Source: Burkholderiales bacterium (lineage in GTDB: Bacteria > Pseudomonadota > Gammaproteobacteria > Burkholderiales > Burkholderiaceae_C). Taken from it: a stretch of 64,000 nucleotides of DNA. Numbering within the stretch: position 1 is the stretch's first letter; every line of letters starts with the position of its first letter. The notes beneath the pieces are model-generated. The model had not been told where the DNA came from, searched no databases, and saw only the letters and a list, made by a program, of their open reading frames with translations. Below, piece after piece: positions 37,444 through 48,441 of the stretch. Where the stretch lies: assembly GCA_021414305.1 (NCBI GenBank), contig JAIOOS010000015.1:434001-498000 (forward strand), read 5' to 3'. The translations under genes were made by a program, and so were the position numbers.

Positions 37444-37501
37444 GGACAGGTGCGCGATCGGCAAGGCCTTCTCGGCAGCCGGGGTCACGCCAGCGGAAGG
37501 A

Positions 37502-37684
37502 TCAGGCGTCCGCTTTGGTCTTCAGCACCTTGCGGCCGCGGTAGTAGCCGGTGGCGCTCAGGTGATGGCGCAGGTGCGTTTCGCCCGTGGTGGGCTCGAT
37601 CGCGATGCCGGGCTTGGGAAGCGCGTTGTGCGCGCGATGCATGCCGCGCTTGGAAGGCGACTTCTTGTTCTGTTGGACAGCCAT
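37502..37684 (-). CDS. rpmF: 50S ribosomal protein L32
   Basis: Small protein of the large ribosomal subunit. The 60-residue sequence begins [20 protein letters not shown] and includes [20 protein letters not shown], as in bacterial L32. Zinc-binding cysteines are absent, so this is the cysteine-free type. It precedes plsX in the conserved yceD-rpmF-plsX-fab order, which couples ribosome and lipid synthesis. GGAGAA precedes the ATG. Confidence 0.97.
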   Translation of the reverse strand: MAVQQNKKSPSKRGMHRAHNALPKPGIAIEPTTGETHLRHHLSATGYYRGRKVLKTKADA

Positions 37685-37812
37685 GAAAATTCTCCGAAGG
37701 GCCCGCGTGCCGCGGGCGGCGCGGGCTGGCCGGCACAGGAGTCCGGTGGTCCGCGAAAAGCCGGGAATTGTAGCAGCGGGCGATGGGTCGGGCGGTCATG
37801 GCGGGCCAGAGC

Positions 37813-38361
37813 TCAGGGCGAGCCCGAACCGCGCTTGAGCGCTGCCAGGGCGGCGAAGGGATGCTCTGACGCCGGCGGCTCGGGCTCCGCCTCGAACGGC
37901 AGCGGCTCGGGGCAGACCTCGTGCCGCGGCACCAGTGGCAGGGCCAGCAGCAGCTCGTCCTCGATCAGGCTGCGCAGGTCGAGCGAGGGCTCCAGCGTGA
38001 GGACGTCGTCCTCGCTCTCGGTGTCGAGGCTGGCGGCGGCGTCCTCGCCGGCAACGAAGAAGAGGCGCCGGTCGACTTTCACCGGCACGACCATGCGCTG
38101 CAGGCAGCGCTGGCACTCGAGCCCGACCGACGCATCGGCCGCGAGCCGCAGCGCCGGCTGCATGCCCGCGCCGAGCAGCGGCGCGGACGCGCCCTCGGCC
38201 CGCCAGGCGACCGGATCCTCGCCGCCATCGGCCAGCGGCAGCGTGGCCGAGGTGAGGCGAGGCAAGCTGCGCAAGGGCCAACTGCCGGCCATGGCGCCAT
38301 GGCCGGCCGAGAAGGCCGCGACGTCGAGCCGGGTCGGATCGAACGCGGGACGAGAGCTCAT
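37813..38361 (-). CDS. yceD: YceD family protein (DUF177)
   Basis: A 182-residue acidic protein with the DUF177 pattern. C-x2-C occurs in LECQRCLQRMVVPVKVDRRLFF, then an acidic stretch (DTESEDDVLTLEPSLDLRSLIEDELLLALPLVPRHEVC) and a C-terminal tail HPFAALAALK. YceD proteins are encoded before rpmF in most bacteria and are linked with 23S rRNA or ribosome maturation; the molecular role here is inferred from the family. No ribosome site is seen before the ATG at 38361. Confidence 0.88.
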   Translation of the reverse strand: MSSRPAFDPTRLDVAAFSAGHGAMAGSWPLRSLPRLTSATLPLADGGEDPVAWRAEGASAPLLGAGMQPALRLAADASVGLECQRCLQRMVVPVKVDRRLFFVAGEDAAASLDTESEDDVLTLEPSLDLRSLIEDELLLALPLVPRHEVCPEPLPFEAEPEPPASEHPFAALAALKRGSGSP

Positions 38362-38424
38362 CGCACGAGTGTAGAGGCGGGCCAGGCGCCCGACGGCACC
38401 GGGCGCCGATGGGAGAATCGGCCG

Positions 38425-39048
38425 ATGCCCGCCCGGCGCCTCGTTCTCGCCTCGACCTCGCGCTACCGGAGCGAGCTGCTGCAGCGCCTCCACCTCTCGT
38501 TCACGGTGCGCGCGCCCGAGGTCGACGAGACCGCGCTGCCGGGCGAAGCGCCGCGCGACCTGGCGTTGCGCCTCGCCCTGGCCAAGGCCGACGCGATCGC
38601 CGACCTCGACCGCGACGCAATCGTGATCGGTTCCGACCAGGTCGCCGATCTCGACGGCGTGGCCATTGGCAAGCCCGGCGACCATGCCCGGGCGACGGCG
38701 CAGCTTCGCTCGATGCGCGGCCGATCGGTGCTCTTTCACACCGCGGTGGCGGTCGTCTGCCGCGAGAGCGCCTTTCGCGCCGTGGAGCTGGCGTCGGTGA
38801 CGGTGCGCTTACGCGACCTGACCGACGCCGAGATCGAGCACTACCTGCGCACCGAACAGCCCTACGACTGCGCCGGCAGCGCCAAGGCAGAGACCCTCGG
38901 CATCGCCCTGCTCGCGGCGATCGAGTCCGACGATCCGACAGCGCTGATCGGCCTGCCGCTCATCCGCACCTGCGAGCTGTTGCGCCGGGCCGGCATCGAC
39001 CCGCTGGCCGCGCCGGCGAAAGCGGCGACGGGCGACCGCGGACGATGA
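38425..39048 (+). CDS. Maf-like nucleotide pyrophosphatase
   Basis: House-cleaning enzyme of the Maf/YceF type that hydrolyses non-canonical nucleoside triphosphates. The 207-residue protein has LVLASTSRYRSELLQRL near the N-terminus, APEVDETALPGE, VIGSDQVADLDGVAIGKPG and EIEHYLRTEQPYDCAGSAKAE. The missing Thr/Asp features of dTTP/UTP-type Maf proteins suggest the YceF (7-methyl-GTP) branch, with moderate certainty. The start is the ATG at 38425; a long upstream open frame is antisense to yceD. It overlaps the next gene by four bases. Confidence 0.88.
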   Translation: MPARRLVLASTSRYRSELLQRLHLSFTVRAPEVDETALPGEAPRDLALRLALAKADAIADLDRDAIVIGSDQVADLDGVAIGKPGDHARATAQLRSMRGRSVLFHTAVAVVCRESAFRAVELASVTVRLRDLTDAEIEHYLRTEQPYDCAGSAKAETLGIALLAAIESDDPTALIGLPLIRTCELLRRAGIDPLAAPAKAATGDRGR

Positions 39049-39815
39049 GCGAACCGGGCGCCCTGCACCTCGTTCCGAACACGCTGGACTTCGGCACGGC
39101 CGGCGTGCCCGCGCCACTCGACGAGCTGCTGCCGCTCGGCGTGATCCGCACCGCGTCGCGGCTCGGCCACTGGGTCTGCGAGAACGCAAAGACGACGCGC
39201 GCGTTCCTGAAGCGGGTCGATGCGGTCTACCCGCTCGCCCGGCCCCTGCAGGAGATCGCCATCGTCGAGCTGCCTCGGCCGAACAAGGGACGCGACGCCG
39301 CGCCCGGTCCGGGGGCCGTCGACGCCCTGCTCGGCCCGGCCCGCGCCGGCCATGACCTCGGCCTGCTCTCTGAAGCCGGGCTGCCCGCGCTTGCAGACCC
39401 GGGCGCGGCGCTCGTCGTCGCCGCGCACGCCGCCGGGATCGCGGTCGTCGTCCACCCCGGCGCAAGCTCGATCGCGCTCGCGCTGGCGGCGAGCGGATTG
39501 AACGGCCAGAGCTTCGCCTTCGTCGGCTACATCCCGGTGCCGGCCGACGAGCGGGCGGCGCGCATCCGCGCGCTCGAAGCGGCATCGCGGCGCGATGCGC
39601 AGACGCAGATCCTGATCGAGACGCCGTATCGCAACGTCGCCCTGCTCGAGGCGTTGCTTGCGCATCTGCAGCCGGCGACGAGCCTCTCGGTGAGCGTCGG
39701 ACTGACGCTGCCCGGCGGGTTCACCCGGAGCGGCACCATCGCGCAATGGCGGCAACGGCGAACGGGCCTTCCGGGCGACGTGCCCGCGGTTTTCGCCCTG
39801 CTCGCGGCGCGCTGA
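39045..39815 (+). CDS. SAM-dependent methyltransferase, RsmI-like (tetrapyrrole methylase fold)
   Basis: A 256-residue methyltransferase of the tetrapyrrole-methylase fold. It has an acidic/Gly loop (LGLLSEAGLPALADPGAALV) and HPGASSIALALAASGL, matching the RsmI motifs ISDAGTPLISDPG and PGPSA, then FVGYIPVPADERAARIRAL and ETPYRN. It lacks part of the usual RsmI N-terminus. It is therefore probably the divergent relative often placed beside maf in Burkholderiales rather than 16S rRNA 2'-O-methyltransferase I itself. It overlaps maf by four bases (ATGA). Confidence 0.8.
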   Translation: MSEPGALHLVPNTLDFGTAGVPAPLDELLPLGVIRTASRLGHWVCENAKTTRAFLKRVDAVYPLARPLQEIAIVELPRPNKGRDAAPGPGAVDALLGPARAGHDLGLLSEAGLPALADPGAALVVAAHAAGIAVVVHPGASSIALALAASGLNGQSFAFVGYIPVPADERAARIRALEAASRRDAQTQILIETPYRNVALLEALLAHLQPATSLSVSVGLTLPGGFTRSGTIAQWRQRRTGLPGDVPAVFALLAAR

Positions 39816-39818
39816 GCC

Positions 39819-41339
<1,521 letters not shown>

Positions 41340-41435
41340 ACCGCAATTATCGCGCCTGCGCTCGCCGCACGTCGGAGAGGGGCAAACGGTGCCCGACGCG
41401 AAGCCCTGGGCCGTGGGCCCGATTGAGCGCACATG

Positions 41436-41461
41436 TACACTTTATGTTCATTCGATGAACA
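41436..41461 (+). promoter_or_regulatory. EPS-type operator and -10-like element upstream of ugd
   Basis: The 17-bp palindrome TGTTCA-N5-TGAACA lies at 41445-41461. It is preceded two bases earlier by ATG context and by TACACT (41436-41441), a possible -10 hexamer. The same arrangement occurs before the EPS MarR regulator at 46993-47019. It lies about 80 bases upstream of ugd, in the 203-base gap after rhlE. A repressor bound here would cover the predicted transcription start. The -35 region is weak. Confidence 0.6.
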
Positions 41462-41542
41462 CATGAGTCGCAGCTTGCTTTCCGCTTCTTCCCCGCCAGA
41501 GCCGCGTGCGCCAAAGCGCACTTCATCCGCGACGCCGAGTCC

Positions 41543-42865
41543 ATGAAAGTCACCATCATCGGCTCCGGCTATGTCGGGCTTGTCACCGGCGCTTGCCTGG
41601 CCGATCTGGGCAACGAGGTCCTGTGCCTCGACGTCGACGCGGCGAAGGTCGCGATGCTGAGCGAGGGCCGTGTGCCGATCCACGAGCCGGGCCTAGACGA
41701 TGTGGTCCAGCGAAATGTCGCCGCAGGGCGGCTTCGTTTCAGCGTCGACCCCGTCGAAGCGGGGCGACACGGAAAAGTCCAGTTCATCGCCGTGGGCACG
41801 CCGCAGGACGAGGACGGCTCGGCCGACCTGCAACATGTGCTTGCGGCGGCGCGCCAGGTCGGCCGCCACATGGACGGTTGGCGCGTGGTGGTCGACAAGA
41901 GCACGGTCCCGGTGGGAACAGCGGCTCGGGTGCGGGCTGCGATCCTAGAGGAGTTGCAGGTGCGCGGCGCCGACCTTTCCTTCAGCGTGATCTCGAATCC
42001 GGAGTTCCTGAAGGAAGGTGCCGCACTCGAGGATTTCATGCGCCCCGACCGGATCGTCGTCGGCAGCGACGACGAGAAGGCCACCGCCGTGATGCGGCAG
42101 CTCTACGCGCCTTTCGAGCGCAATCACTCCAAGCTGATGGTGATGGACGTCGCCTCGGCGGAGCTGACCAAGTACGCCGCCAACGCGATGCTCGCGACGC
42201 GCATCAGCTTCATGAACGAGATGGCGCTCCTTGCCGATGCGCTCGGCGCCGACATCGACGCTGTGCGGCGCGGCATCGGCAGCGACAGGCGGATCGGCAG
42301 CCACTTCCTGTACGCGGGTTGCGGGTATGGCGGCTCGTGCTTTCCGAAGGATGTCCGCGCTCTGGCCCGCTCCGCGGCCGTCGCGAACGTGCCGATGCGA
42401 CTGCTTAACGCCGTCGACGCGGTCAACGAGCGGCAGAAGCACGTCCTGATCGACAAGGTTGAAAGGCGATTCGGAGCCGACCTGCACGGCCGGGTGTTCG
42501 CTCTTTGGGGCTTGGCGTTCAAGGCGGGCACCGACGACGTGCGCGAAGCGCCGAGCCAGGTCATCGCTCGCGAGCTTTGCCGCCGCGGCGCGGTGGTTCG
42601 AGCCTACGATCCGGTGGCAGAGGGCCAAGCCCGGCGCGTACTCGACGACGTGAGCGGGCTCGAGTTCGTGAACAGTGCCATGGCGGCCCTGCACGGCGCC
42701 GACGCGCTCGTCATCGTCACCGAGTGGAAGGAGTTCCGAAGCCCGGACCTCGAGCGGATGAGGTCGCAGATGCGTACGCCCGTGATCTTCGACGGCCGCA
42801 ACATCCTCGAGCCTGCCGCCGCCCGGGCGGCCGGATTCGAATACTCGGGCATCGGCCGACCATGA
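41543..42865 (+). CDS. ugd: UDP-glucose 6-dehydrogenase
   Basis: Oxidises UDP-glucose to UDP-glucuronate for exopolysaccharide or LPS. The 440-residue protein has the NAD motif [56 protein letters not shown], the catalytic Cys266 in [12 protein letters not shown] and [21 protein letters not shown]-GlcNAc or GDP-mannose dehydrogenase would be alternatives, but the sequence best fits the UDP-glucose type. It is the first gene of a two-gene unit with manC, which starts inside its stop (ATGA). Confidence 0.92.
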   Translation: MKVTIIGSGYVGLVTGACLADLGNEVLCLDVDAAKVAMLSEGRVPIHEPGLDDVVQRNVAAGRLRFSVDPVEAGRHGKVQFIAVGTPQDEDGSADLQHVLAAARQVGRHMDGWRVVVDKSTVPVGTAARVRAAILEELQVRGADLSFSVISNPEFLKEGAALEDFMRPDRIVVGSDDEKATAVMRQLYAPFERNHSKLMVMDVASAELTKYAANAMLATRISFMNEMALLADALGADIDAVRRGIGSDRRIGSHFLYAGCGYGGSCFPKDVRALARSAAVANVPMRLLNAVDAVNERQKHVLIDKVERRFGADLHGRVFALWGLAFKAGTDDVREAPSQVIARELCRRGAVVRAYDPVAEGQARRVLDDVSGLEFVNSAMAALHGADALVIVTEWKEFRSPDLERMRSQMRTPVIFDGRNILEPAAARAAGFEYSGIGRP

Positions 42866-44364
42866 GCGCCACGCCGGACACGCCAGGGCGGGACGCGCTC
42901 GGGACAGCCGCCGCGGCGCAGCTCGTGCTGCCCGTCGTGCTCGCGGGAGGCAGCGGCACGCGCCTGTGGCCGCTGTCACGAGCGCTCCGGCCCAAGCAGT
43001 TCCTGGCGATCTCCGGTGAACAGACACTCTTCCAGCAGGCCGTGTTGCGTCTGGCCGCGATTGCGGGGGCGGGAATCGAGCTCGCTGCTCCCTGCGTCGT
43101 CGCAAACGAGGAGCACCGCTTCACTATCAGCGATCAGCTCAGGACCGCCGGCTTCGAGCCCGAGTCGATCCTGCTCGAGAGCTCGGGGCGCAACACCGCA
43201 CCGGCCTTGACGATGGCTGCGCTGCAAGCCATGCGCGAAGGCGCCGATCCGATCCTGATCGTGACGCCCGCCGATCACGCGATCACCGATGGTGCCGCGT
43301 TCACCGCTGCCCTGCGCCGTGCCGTGGCCGGCGCGGCGAGCGGCAGCATCGTCGTGCTGGGCATCCGGCCCAACCGGCCAGAAACCGGTTACGGCTACAT
43401 CCGCACCGGCGCGCCCGAGGGCGAAGGCGGCATCGCGCCCGTGGCCGCGTTCGTCGAGAAGCCGGACATCGCCACTGCCGAAAGCTACCTCGCCGACGGC
43501 GGTTATTTCTGGAACAGCGGCATGTTCGTGCTGCGCGCGAGCCGCTGGCTCTTCGCCCTCGAGCGGTTCCGACCCGACATTGCCTCGGCGGCGCAGGCCG
43601 CCTGGCGCTTGTCGACGCGCGATCGGGCATTCGTGCGCTTCGACGCCGTGGCGTTCGACACCATCCCTGCCGAGAGCATCGACTACGCGGTGATGGAGCC
43701 GGCGAGCCGACCCGATTCGGGCGTCTCCATCGGGATGGTCATGCTCGATGCCGGCTGGAGCGATCTCGGTGCGTGGGACGCGGTCTGGCAGGTCGCGGAG
43801 CGAGACGCCTCGGGCAATGCGAGCCGCGGCGATGCGATCGTCACCGACTCACGCAACACGCTGGTCCACGCGACCAGCCGATTGGTCGGCGTGATCGGCC
43901 TCGACGATGTCACGGTGGTCGAAACTGCCGACGCCGTACTCGTGGCGCATCGATCGAAGAGCCCGGCTGTCAAGGACTTGGTGGCCGATCTCGCCCGGGC
44001 CGGGCGGCCCGAGGCCACGGTGCACTCCCGCGTCTACCGTCCCTGGGGCTGGTACGAGTCGGTCGACCAGGGGCCGCGCTTCCAGGTCAAACGCATCCTG
44101 GTGAATCCCGGCGAGCGCCTCAGCCTGCAGATGCATCACCACCGCGCCGAGCACTGGATCGTCGTTACCGGAACCGCCGAGGTCACCAACGGCGATGCGG
44201 TGATGCTGGTGAGCGAGAACGAGAGCACCTTCATCCCGCTCGGCCAGAAGCACCGCCTCGCCAATCCGGGCAAGGTGCCGCTCGAGATCATCGAAGTGCA
44301 GTCCGGCGCCTACCTCGGCGAAGACGACATCGTGCGCTTCGAGGACATCTACGACCGTCGCTGA
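42862..44364 (+). CDS. manC: Mannose-1-phosphate guanylyltransferase / mannose-6-phosphate isomerase
   Basis: Bifunctional enzyme that provides GDP-mannose. The 500-residue protein has the nucleotidyltransferase signature [57 protein letters not shown] and FWNSGMFV. The C-terminal cupin isomerase domain has [20 protein letters not shown] and metal-binding histidines in [14 protein letters not shown]. It is co-transcribed with ugd. GDP-mannose can feed mannose or fucose-type residues of the polysaccharide. Confidence 0.94.
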   Translation: MSATPDTPGRDALGTAAAAQLVLPVVLAGGSGTRLWPLSRALRPKQFLAISGEQTLFQQAVLRLAAIAGAGIELAAPCVVANEEHRFTISDQLRTAGFEPESILLESSGRNTAPALTMAALQAMREGADPILIVTPADHAITDGAAFTAALRRAVAGAASGSIVVLGIRPNRPETGYGYIRTGAPEGEGGIAPVAAFVEKPDIATAESYLADGGYFWNSGMFVLRASRWLFALERFRPDIASAAQAAWRLSTRDRAFVRFDAVAFDTIPAESIDYAVMEPASRPDSGVSIGMVMLDAGWSDLGAWDAVWQVAERDASGNASRGDAIVTDSRNTLVHATSRLVGVIGLDDVTVVETADAVLVAHRSKSPAVKDLVADLARAGRPEATVHSRVYRPWGWYESVDQGPRFQVKRILVNPGERLSLQMHHHRAEHWIVVTGTAEVTNGDAVMLVSENESTFIPLGQKHRLANPGKVPLEIIEVQSGAYLGEDDIVRFEDIYDRR

Positions 44365-44380
44365 GTGCGACGGAGCGACT

Positions 44381-45313
44381 TCAATACTGCGGAATGACCG
44401 TGTTCGTAGCGGTATCGGACGTCGTGTTGCCGCCGGTCCGGTTGTTCCCGAACGAGTAGTAGCTGGCACCGCCGATCGGCGGGTAGAGCCCGTACGGATT
44501 GCCGGTCGTGAGAACGTTGGACAGATAGACAGCGCCGCCGGGTCCCGAAGACAACACGCCGCTCGTGCCGTTCGACGAGCTCGTGACCCGATCGAGGGAG
44601 ATCCTCGCATAGCTGCTCGTGGCGCGAGCCGCGATGCCATGCGTACCGTTGCCGCTGACGATAGTGTTCGTGACCGCCGCGAAGCCGTTGTCGTTGACGA
44701 CGATGCCGGTCAGGACGTTGGAAACGAGCGTCGAGTCGAACACGGCAACGCTGGCGCTTGCGCCACCCGTGGGCGTGACGACGATGCCGTGCTGTGCGTT
44801 GTCCCGGATTAGCGTGCGTGTCACGGTCAGTTGCGAGTTCGCCGAAGGAAGGAACTCGATGCCGCTGCCGGTGTTGCCGCGGATAGTCGAGTCGTCGACC
44901 TGAACCGATGCCGCGGCCAGGATCCGGATCCCTGCCACGCCGCTCCCGGTACCGTTGATGTCGAGGGCGCGCAGGACGACCTGGCCGCCCGCTGCGTTGA
45001 CGATGATCCCGCTGACGCCGGCATTGAGCACGCCACCGATCGAAGACCTGCAGTCGATGACCATGGACTTGGTGATGGTCACCGCTCCGAAGCCGGCCGG
45101 ATCCAGGCAGTTGATCTCGCCGTTCACGGCCGTCTTGCTGATCGCTCCCGCGAAGGTCTTGCAGGGTGCGGTTCGGCTGCACGGGTTGGCGTCATCGCCG
45201 ACGCCCGAGACCCAGGTTCGCGTCGCCTGTGCCGAAGCGAGCTGGGGAGCCGCCAGCAGGGCCAGGAGGCCGGCCGCGAGGGCGCAAGAACCAATTCTTC
45301 GAAAAGTGAGCAT
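44381..45313 (-). CDS. Secreted parallel beta-helix protein
   Basis: A 310-residue exported protein: signal peptide LAAGLLALLAAPQLASA, then TRTWVSGVGDDANPCSRTAPCKTFAGAI, a start common in secreted right-handed beta-helix proteins. Repeats of about 22 residues follow, such as VDDSTIRGNTGSGIEFLPS, LIRDNAQHGIVVTPTGG and TIVSGNGTHGIAARA. These fit a pectate-lyase-like helix, but no catalytic residues are clear. The start is the ATG at 45313 with GGAG upstream; an ATG four codons earlier is possible. It is inserted against the direction of the polysaccharide genes, convergent with manC. Confidence 0.78.
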   Translation of the reverse strand: MLTFRRIGSCALAAGLLALLAAPQLASAQATRTWVSGVGDDANPCSRTAPCKTFAGAISKTAVNGEINCLDPAGFGAVTITKSMVIDCRSSIGGVLNAGVSGIIVNAAGGQVVLRALDINGTGSGVAGIRILAAASVQVDDSTIRGNTGSGIEFLPSANSQLTVTRTLIRDNAQHGIVVTPTGGASASVAVFDSTLVSNVLTGIVVNDNGFAAVTNTIVSGNGTHGIAARATSSYARISLDRVTSSSNGTSGVLSSGPGGAVYLSNVLTTGNPYGLYPPIGGASYYSFGNNRTGGNTTSDTATNTVIPQY

Positions 45314-45509
45314 CTGTTTCTCCATGCGAACCGCACGAGGAGAAGGACCGCCCCGCATCTGCGACGACTATTGCATCGATCGATTGCCCCTCATGGCAAC
45401 TACTGCACACCGACAGCCACTGTCCGACGGGCGGACGAAGCCAACAGCAGGAGAAGGGTCAGGTCCGGGTATCAGTGGCCAGCGCCGCGCTCTTCGATGT
45501 ACCGAACCC

Positions 45510-46919
45510 CTAGGGGACGGCCGTTTCGCCGCCGATCGAGGCTATCGGGTCGCCTTGGAAAATGCTCCCCCCGGGCGGAAAGGTGATCGCCACCTGCCAC
45601 ACGAGCGCGCCCGTCGGCGAGACTTCATGGATCGCGAGCGGCCCGGTCGCTCCGGCAATTCCGGCCGACGTTCCGAAGGTCAGGACGCTGTTGCCGTTCG
45701 CGAGGCGGCGGATCGAGCTGATGACGGTCGTCCAGATGTCCGGATTGGGACGGTACTGCCAGACCGTGCTTACCGTGTGCGTCACCGGATCGAGCCTGAG
45801 TTCCAGGCCTCGGGTGTACTGGCTGCCATCGGCCCGCGCGTACCCGTTGTCGAAAATCAGGATGTCGTTCGGCGCGACCTCGCGTGCCGAGTGCTGGCCC
45901 GAAGTGGCCTGCGCCGCGCTGATGGGGTAAGTGCTTCCCGGCCCGCCCAGCCGCCACTCGATCGACGAGAAGTCGGGCGCGAGGGACAGCACTTGGTCGA
46001 GGAAGTGAAACGACAGGACGATGTTGCCGTGCTGACCGATGGCAATGGAGTTGGCGTGGAACCAGTCCCCCGGAATCGAGCGCGGGCCGAAGTCGATCGC
46101 CGGGTCCAGGAAGTCGAAGGAGGTCCAGCGCCTCGTCACTGTGTCGGCCTGCGGATCCCACGCCCAGATGGCCTCGCCTTGAAGGGTTTGCGCGCCGAAG
46201 ACCCGGGGCTCGTAGGCGAAAAACAGCAGAGTGTTCTGCGGCGTCGCGGTGACGCTGTGGTGAATCTGCGTTCCCGCGGGCAGCCGCGACTGAGGCAGGA
46301 ATCCCACCTGCTCGCCGAGCGACGAGAACTCGGCGAGGCCGACGTTGTTGAGTTCGATGACCCAGTTGCCGTTCGCGCGCAGGGTCGCGCCCTGCGGGGC
46401 GATGCTGGTTCGCGCGTACCAGACGATCTGGCCTTCGGCATCGATGATGACTCCGCCGGTGAAGGTGGAGCGCGCAGAAAGGAACATCAAGGGCTGGCTC
46501 GCGGCGCCCGTCGGCGTGAAGGTCATGGCCTTCAGGTCGGTCGGAAGGTCGGCCGTTTGAAAGCTGCCGGCGGACATGACGGGACCGCGCTTCGCGCCGA
46601 CCTTCGAGCGAATCTCGTACGAGTACGTGGAGTTAGCCCGCAACCGGGGCAACGCGACCTCGTGCACCGTGGCATTCGACAACGTGCTCGCCATGCGAAG
46701 ACGGCCAGAGCTGCTGCTCCAGTATTCGACGTCCACGCCTCCGGGCTCGGACAACGTGATGGAAAGGCTGCGGAAGATCGGCCCCTTGTCGTTGAGCTGC
46801 GCCGAGCTGACATCGGGGTAGTCGGTCGAGCCGCCGCAGCCGGCGATGAGCAGGACGGTCGCCGCTGCCGCTGCCGCACAAAAACGCTTGAGGAATATCG
46901 AGGTGAGCATGTTCCTCAT
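45510..46919 (-). CDS. Arylsulfotransferase-like beta-propeller lipoprotein
   Basis: A 469-residue protein with lipoprotein signal AAAAAATVLLIAGC. A short Ig-like N-terminal domain (about residues 50-120) is followed by a six-bladed propeller of the arylsulfate sulfotransferase type. Readable parts are GGVIIDAEGQIVWYAR, GNWVIELNNVGLAEFSSLGEQV, LPAGTQIHHSVTATPQNTLLFF, FHANSIAIGQHGNIVLSFHFLDQVL and GQHSAREVAPNDILIFDNG. His residues in IHHSV and FHAN match expected active-site positions. Known members transfer sulfate between phenols; the substrate here is unknown. It is divergent from the EPS regulator, whose operator lies between them. Confidence 0.75.
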   Translation of the reverse strand: MRNMLTSIFLKRFCAAAAAATVLLIAGCGGSTDYPDVSSAQLNDKGPIFRSLSITLSEPGGVDVEYWSSSSGRLRMASTLSNATVHEVALPRLRANSTYSYEIRSKVGAKRGPVMSAGSFQTADLPTDLKAMTFTPTGAASQPLMFLSARSTFTGGVIIDAEGQIVWYARTSIAPQGATLRANGNWVIELNNVGLAEFSSLGEQVGFLPQSRLPAGTQIHHSVTATPQNTLLFFAYEPRVFGAQTLQGEAIWAWDPQADTVTRRWTSFDFLDPAIDFGPRSIPGDWFHANSIAIGQHGNIVLSFHFLDQVLSLAPDFSSIEWRLGGPGSTYPISAAQATSGQHSAREVAPNDILIFDNGYARADGSQYTRGLELRLDPVTHTVSTVWQYRPNPDIWTTVISSIRRLANGNSVLTFGTSAGIAGATGPLAIHEVSPTGALVWQVAITFPPGGSIFQGDPIASIGGETAVP

Positions 46920-46992
46920 TGCGCGAATGGGAAAGGTATCGGGATCATATTTGATCCGGCGTAGCGGCCTTCGGAGGCCGATTGAACTCGGC

Positions 46993-47019
46993 TACACTCA
47001 CATGTTCACGGCATGAACA
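46993..47019 (+). promoter_or_regulatory. EPS-type operator overlapping the MarR gene start
   Basis: The palindrome TGTTCA-N5-TGAACA (47003-47019) is preceded by TACACT (46993-46998), three bases before ATGTTCA. The right half covers the ATG of the MarR gene at 47013. This repeats the element before ugd, with only the spacer bases and one extra base differing. The position implies autoregulation. The divergent arylsulfotransferase-like gene starts 83 bases away and could be affected. Confidence 0.62.
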
Positions 47020-47411
47020 CACGACAGACCGACCCCATGGTTGGCGCCCCCGCGGGTGGCGTCGCCGATAGCGACACGGCCTCGGCCTTGGAGGCCCTGC
47101 GCCGCCTTCAGGAGCAGCCGCACCTGACCCAGAGAGAACTCTCGCGCGCACTCGGATTGAGCCTCGGGAAAACGCACTACCTGTTGCACGCCCTGCTCGA
47201 CAAGGGGCTGGTCAAGGCCCAGAACTTCAAGCGCAACGACAAAAAGCTGTCCTACGCCTACTTGCTCACGCCCAAGGGCCTGCGAGAGAAGCTTTCGCTG
47301 ACCCGGTCCTTTCTCGCACGCAAGGAAGCGGAGTTCGACCTGTTGCAGGCAACGATCGCGCGCTTGCGGCAGGAAGTGCAGCATTCGCGTCAGTCCAGCC
47401 CGAAGAATTGA
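47013..47411 (+). CDS. MarR family EPS-associated transcriptional regulator
   Basis: A 132-residue winged-helix regulator. Residues about 29-95 are the DNA-binding domain (EQPHLTQRELSRALGLSLGKTHYLLHALLDKGLVKAQNF, then YAYLLTPKGLREKLSLTRSFL), followed by a C-terminal helix. This is the EPS-associated MarR type found at the head of polysaccharide loci. The ATG at 47013 is inside the palindromic operator. No ribosome site is seen, and the predicted leader would be very short, so an ATG at 47037 is an alternative. It lies 19 bases before legB and is probably the first gene of that operon. Confidence 0.85.
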   Translation: MNTRQTDPMVGAPAGGVADSDTASALEALRRLQEQPHLTQRELSRALGLSLGKTHYLLHALLDKGLVKAQNFKRNDKKLSYAYLLTPKGLREKLSLTRSFLARKEAEFDLLQATIARLRQEVQHSRQSSPKN

Positions 47412-47430
47412 TTCCCCCGAACCGCAGCCC

Positions 47431-48441
47431 ATGAAGCTCAACGGAAAGCGCGTCCTGGTGACCGGTGCCGACGGATTCATCGGCTCGCACCTGACCGAGC
47501 ATCTGGTTCGCCTGGGCGCAAGCGTACGGGCCTTCGTTTATTACAACAGCTTCAACTCCTGGGGCTGGCTTGACGACGCGGACGACGCTGTTCGCGATTC
47601 GCTCGATGTCTTTTCCGGCGACGTCCGTGACCCGCATGGCGTGCGCACGGCGATGAAGGACTGCGACGTCGTGATGCATCTCGCCGCGCTGATCGCCATT
47701 CCGTACTCCTATCACTCGCCCGACACCTACGTCGACACCAACATCAAGGGCACGCTGAACGTGCTCCAGGCCGCCCGCGATCTGGGCGTGGAGCGCGTGC
47801 TGCACACGTCGACGAGCGAGGTCTACGGTACGGCGCGGTTCGTCCCGATCACCGAGGAGCATCCGCTGCAAGGCCAGTCGCCGTATTCGGCGAGCAAGAT
47901 CGGCGCCGACCAGATGGCAGCCAGCTTCTTCGCCTCGTTCGCCACGCCGGTCGCCACGATCCGCCCGTTCAACACCTACGGCCCGCGGCAGTCGGCGCGC
48001 GCCGTGATCCCGACCATCGTTACGCAGATCGCCGCCGGCGCCCGGCAGATCCGGCTCGGCGCCGTTCATCCGACCCGCGACTTCAACTACGTCAGCGACA
48101 CCGTGCGCGGCTTCGTCGCGGTGGCCGAGTGCGACGCGGCGGTCGGCAGAGTGCTCAACGTCGGCAGCAACTTCGAGGTCTCGATCGGCGACACAGCCCG
48201 GCTCATCGCCGAGCTGATGGACGCCGACGTTTCGGTCGTCAGCGACGAGCAGCGCCTGCGCCCCACGGGTAGCGAGGTCGAGCGGCTGTGGGCCGACAAC
48301 ACCCTCGCCCGCGAGCTCGCCGGCTGGACGCCGGAGTACGCCGGCGTCGAGGGCTTGCGCCGCGGCCTGAGCCAAACGATCGCCTGGTTCCGCGACCCTG
48401 CCAACCTGCGCCGCTACAAGGCCGGCCGGTACAACCTGTGA
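47431..48441 (+). CDS. legB: NAD-dependent 4,6-dehydratase, LegB-like
   Basis: First-step enzyme of legionaminate-type nonulosonic acid synthesis, which dehydrates a nucleotide-activated GlcNAc at C4-C6. The 336-residue SDR protein has VTGADGFIGSHL, the LegB-typical AFVYYNSFNSWGWLDD, the TSE active-site element HTSTSEVYGTA and the PYSASKIGAD Tyr/Lys pair. GDP-mannose dehydratase is an alternative, but that motif set differs. The next gene starts inside its stop (GTGA). It follows the MarR gene after 19 bases. Confidence 0.85.
   Translation: MKLNGKRVLVTGADGFIGSHLTEHLVRLGASVRAFVYYNSFNSWGWLDDADDAVRDSLDVFSGDVRDPHGVRTAMKDCDVVMHLAALIAIPYSYHSPDTYVDTNIKGTLNVLQAARDLGVERVLHTSTSEVYGTARFVPITEEHPLQGQSPYSASKIGADQMAASFFASFATPVATIRPFNTYGPRQSARAVIPTIVTQIAAGARQIRLGAVHPTRDFNYVSDTVRGFVAVAECDAAVGRVLNVGSNFEVSIGDTARLIAELMDADVSVVSDEQRLRPTGSEVERLWADNTLARELAGWTPEYAGVEGLRRGLSQTIAWFRDPANLRRYKAGRYNL

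Noticed and set aside
37444..37488. Longer plsX starting at a GTG
   Set aside because: The extra 15 residues do not resemble the family start and have no ribosome site; kept only as an alternative.
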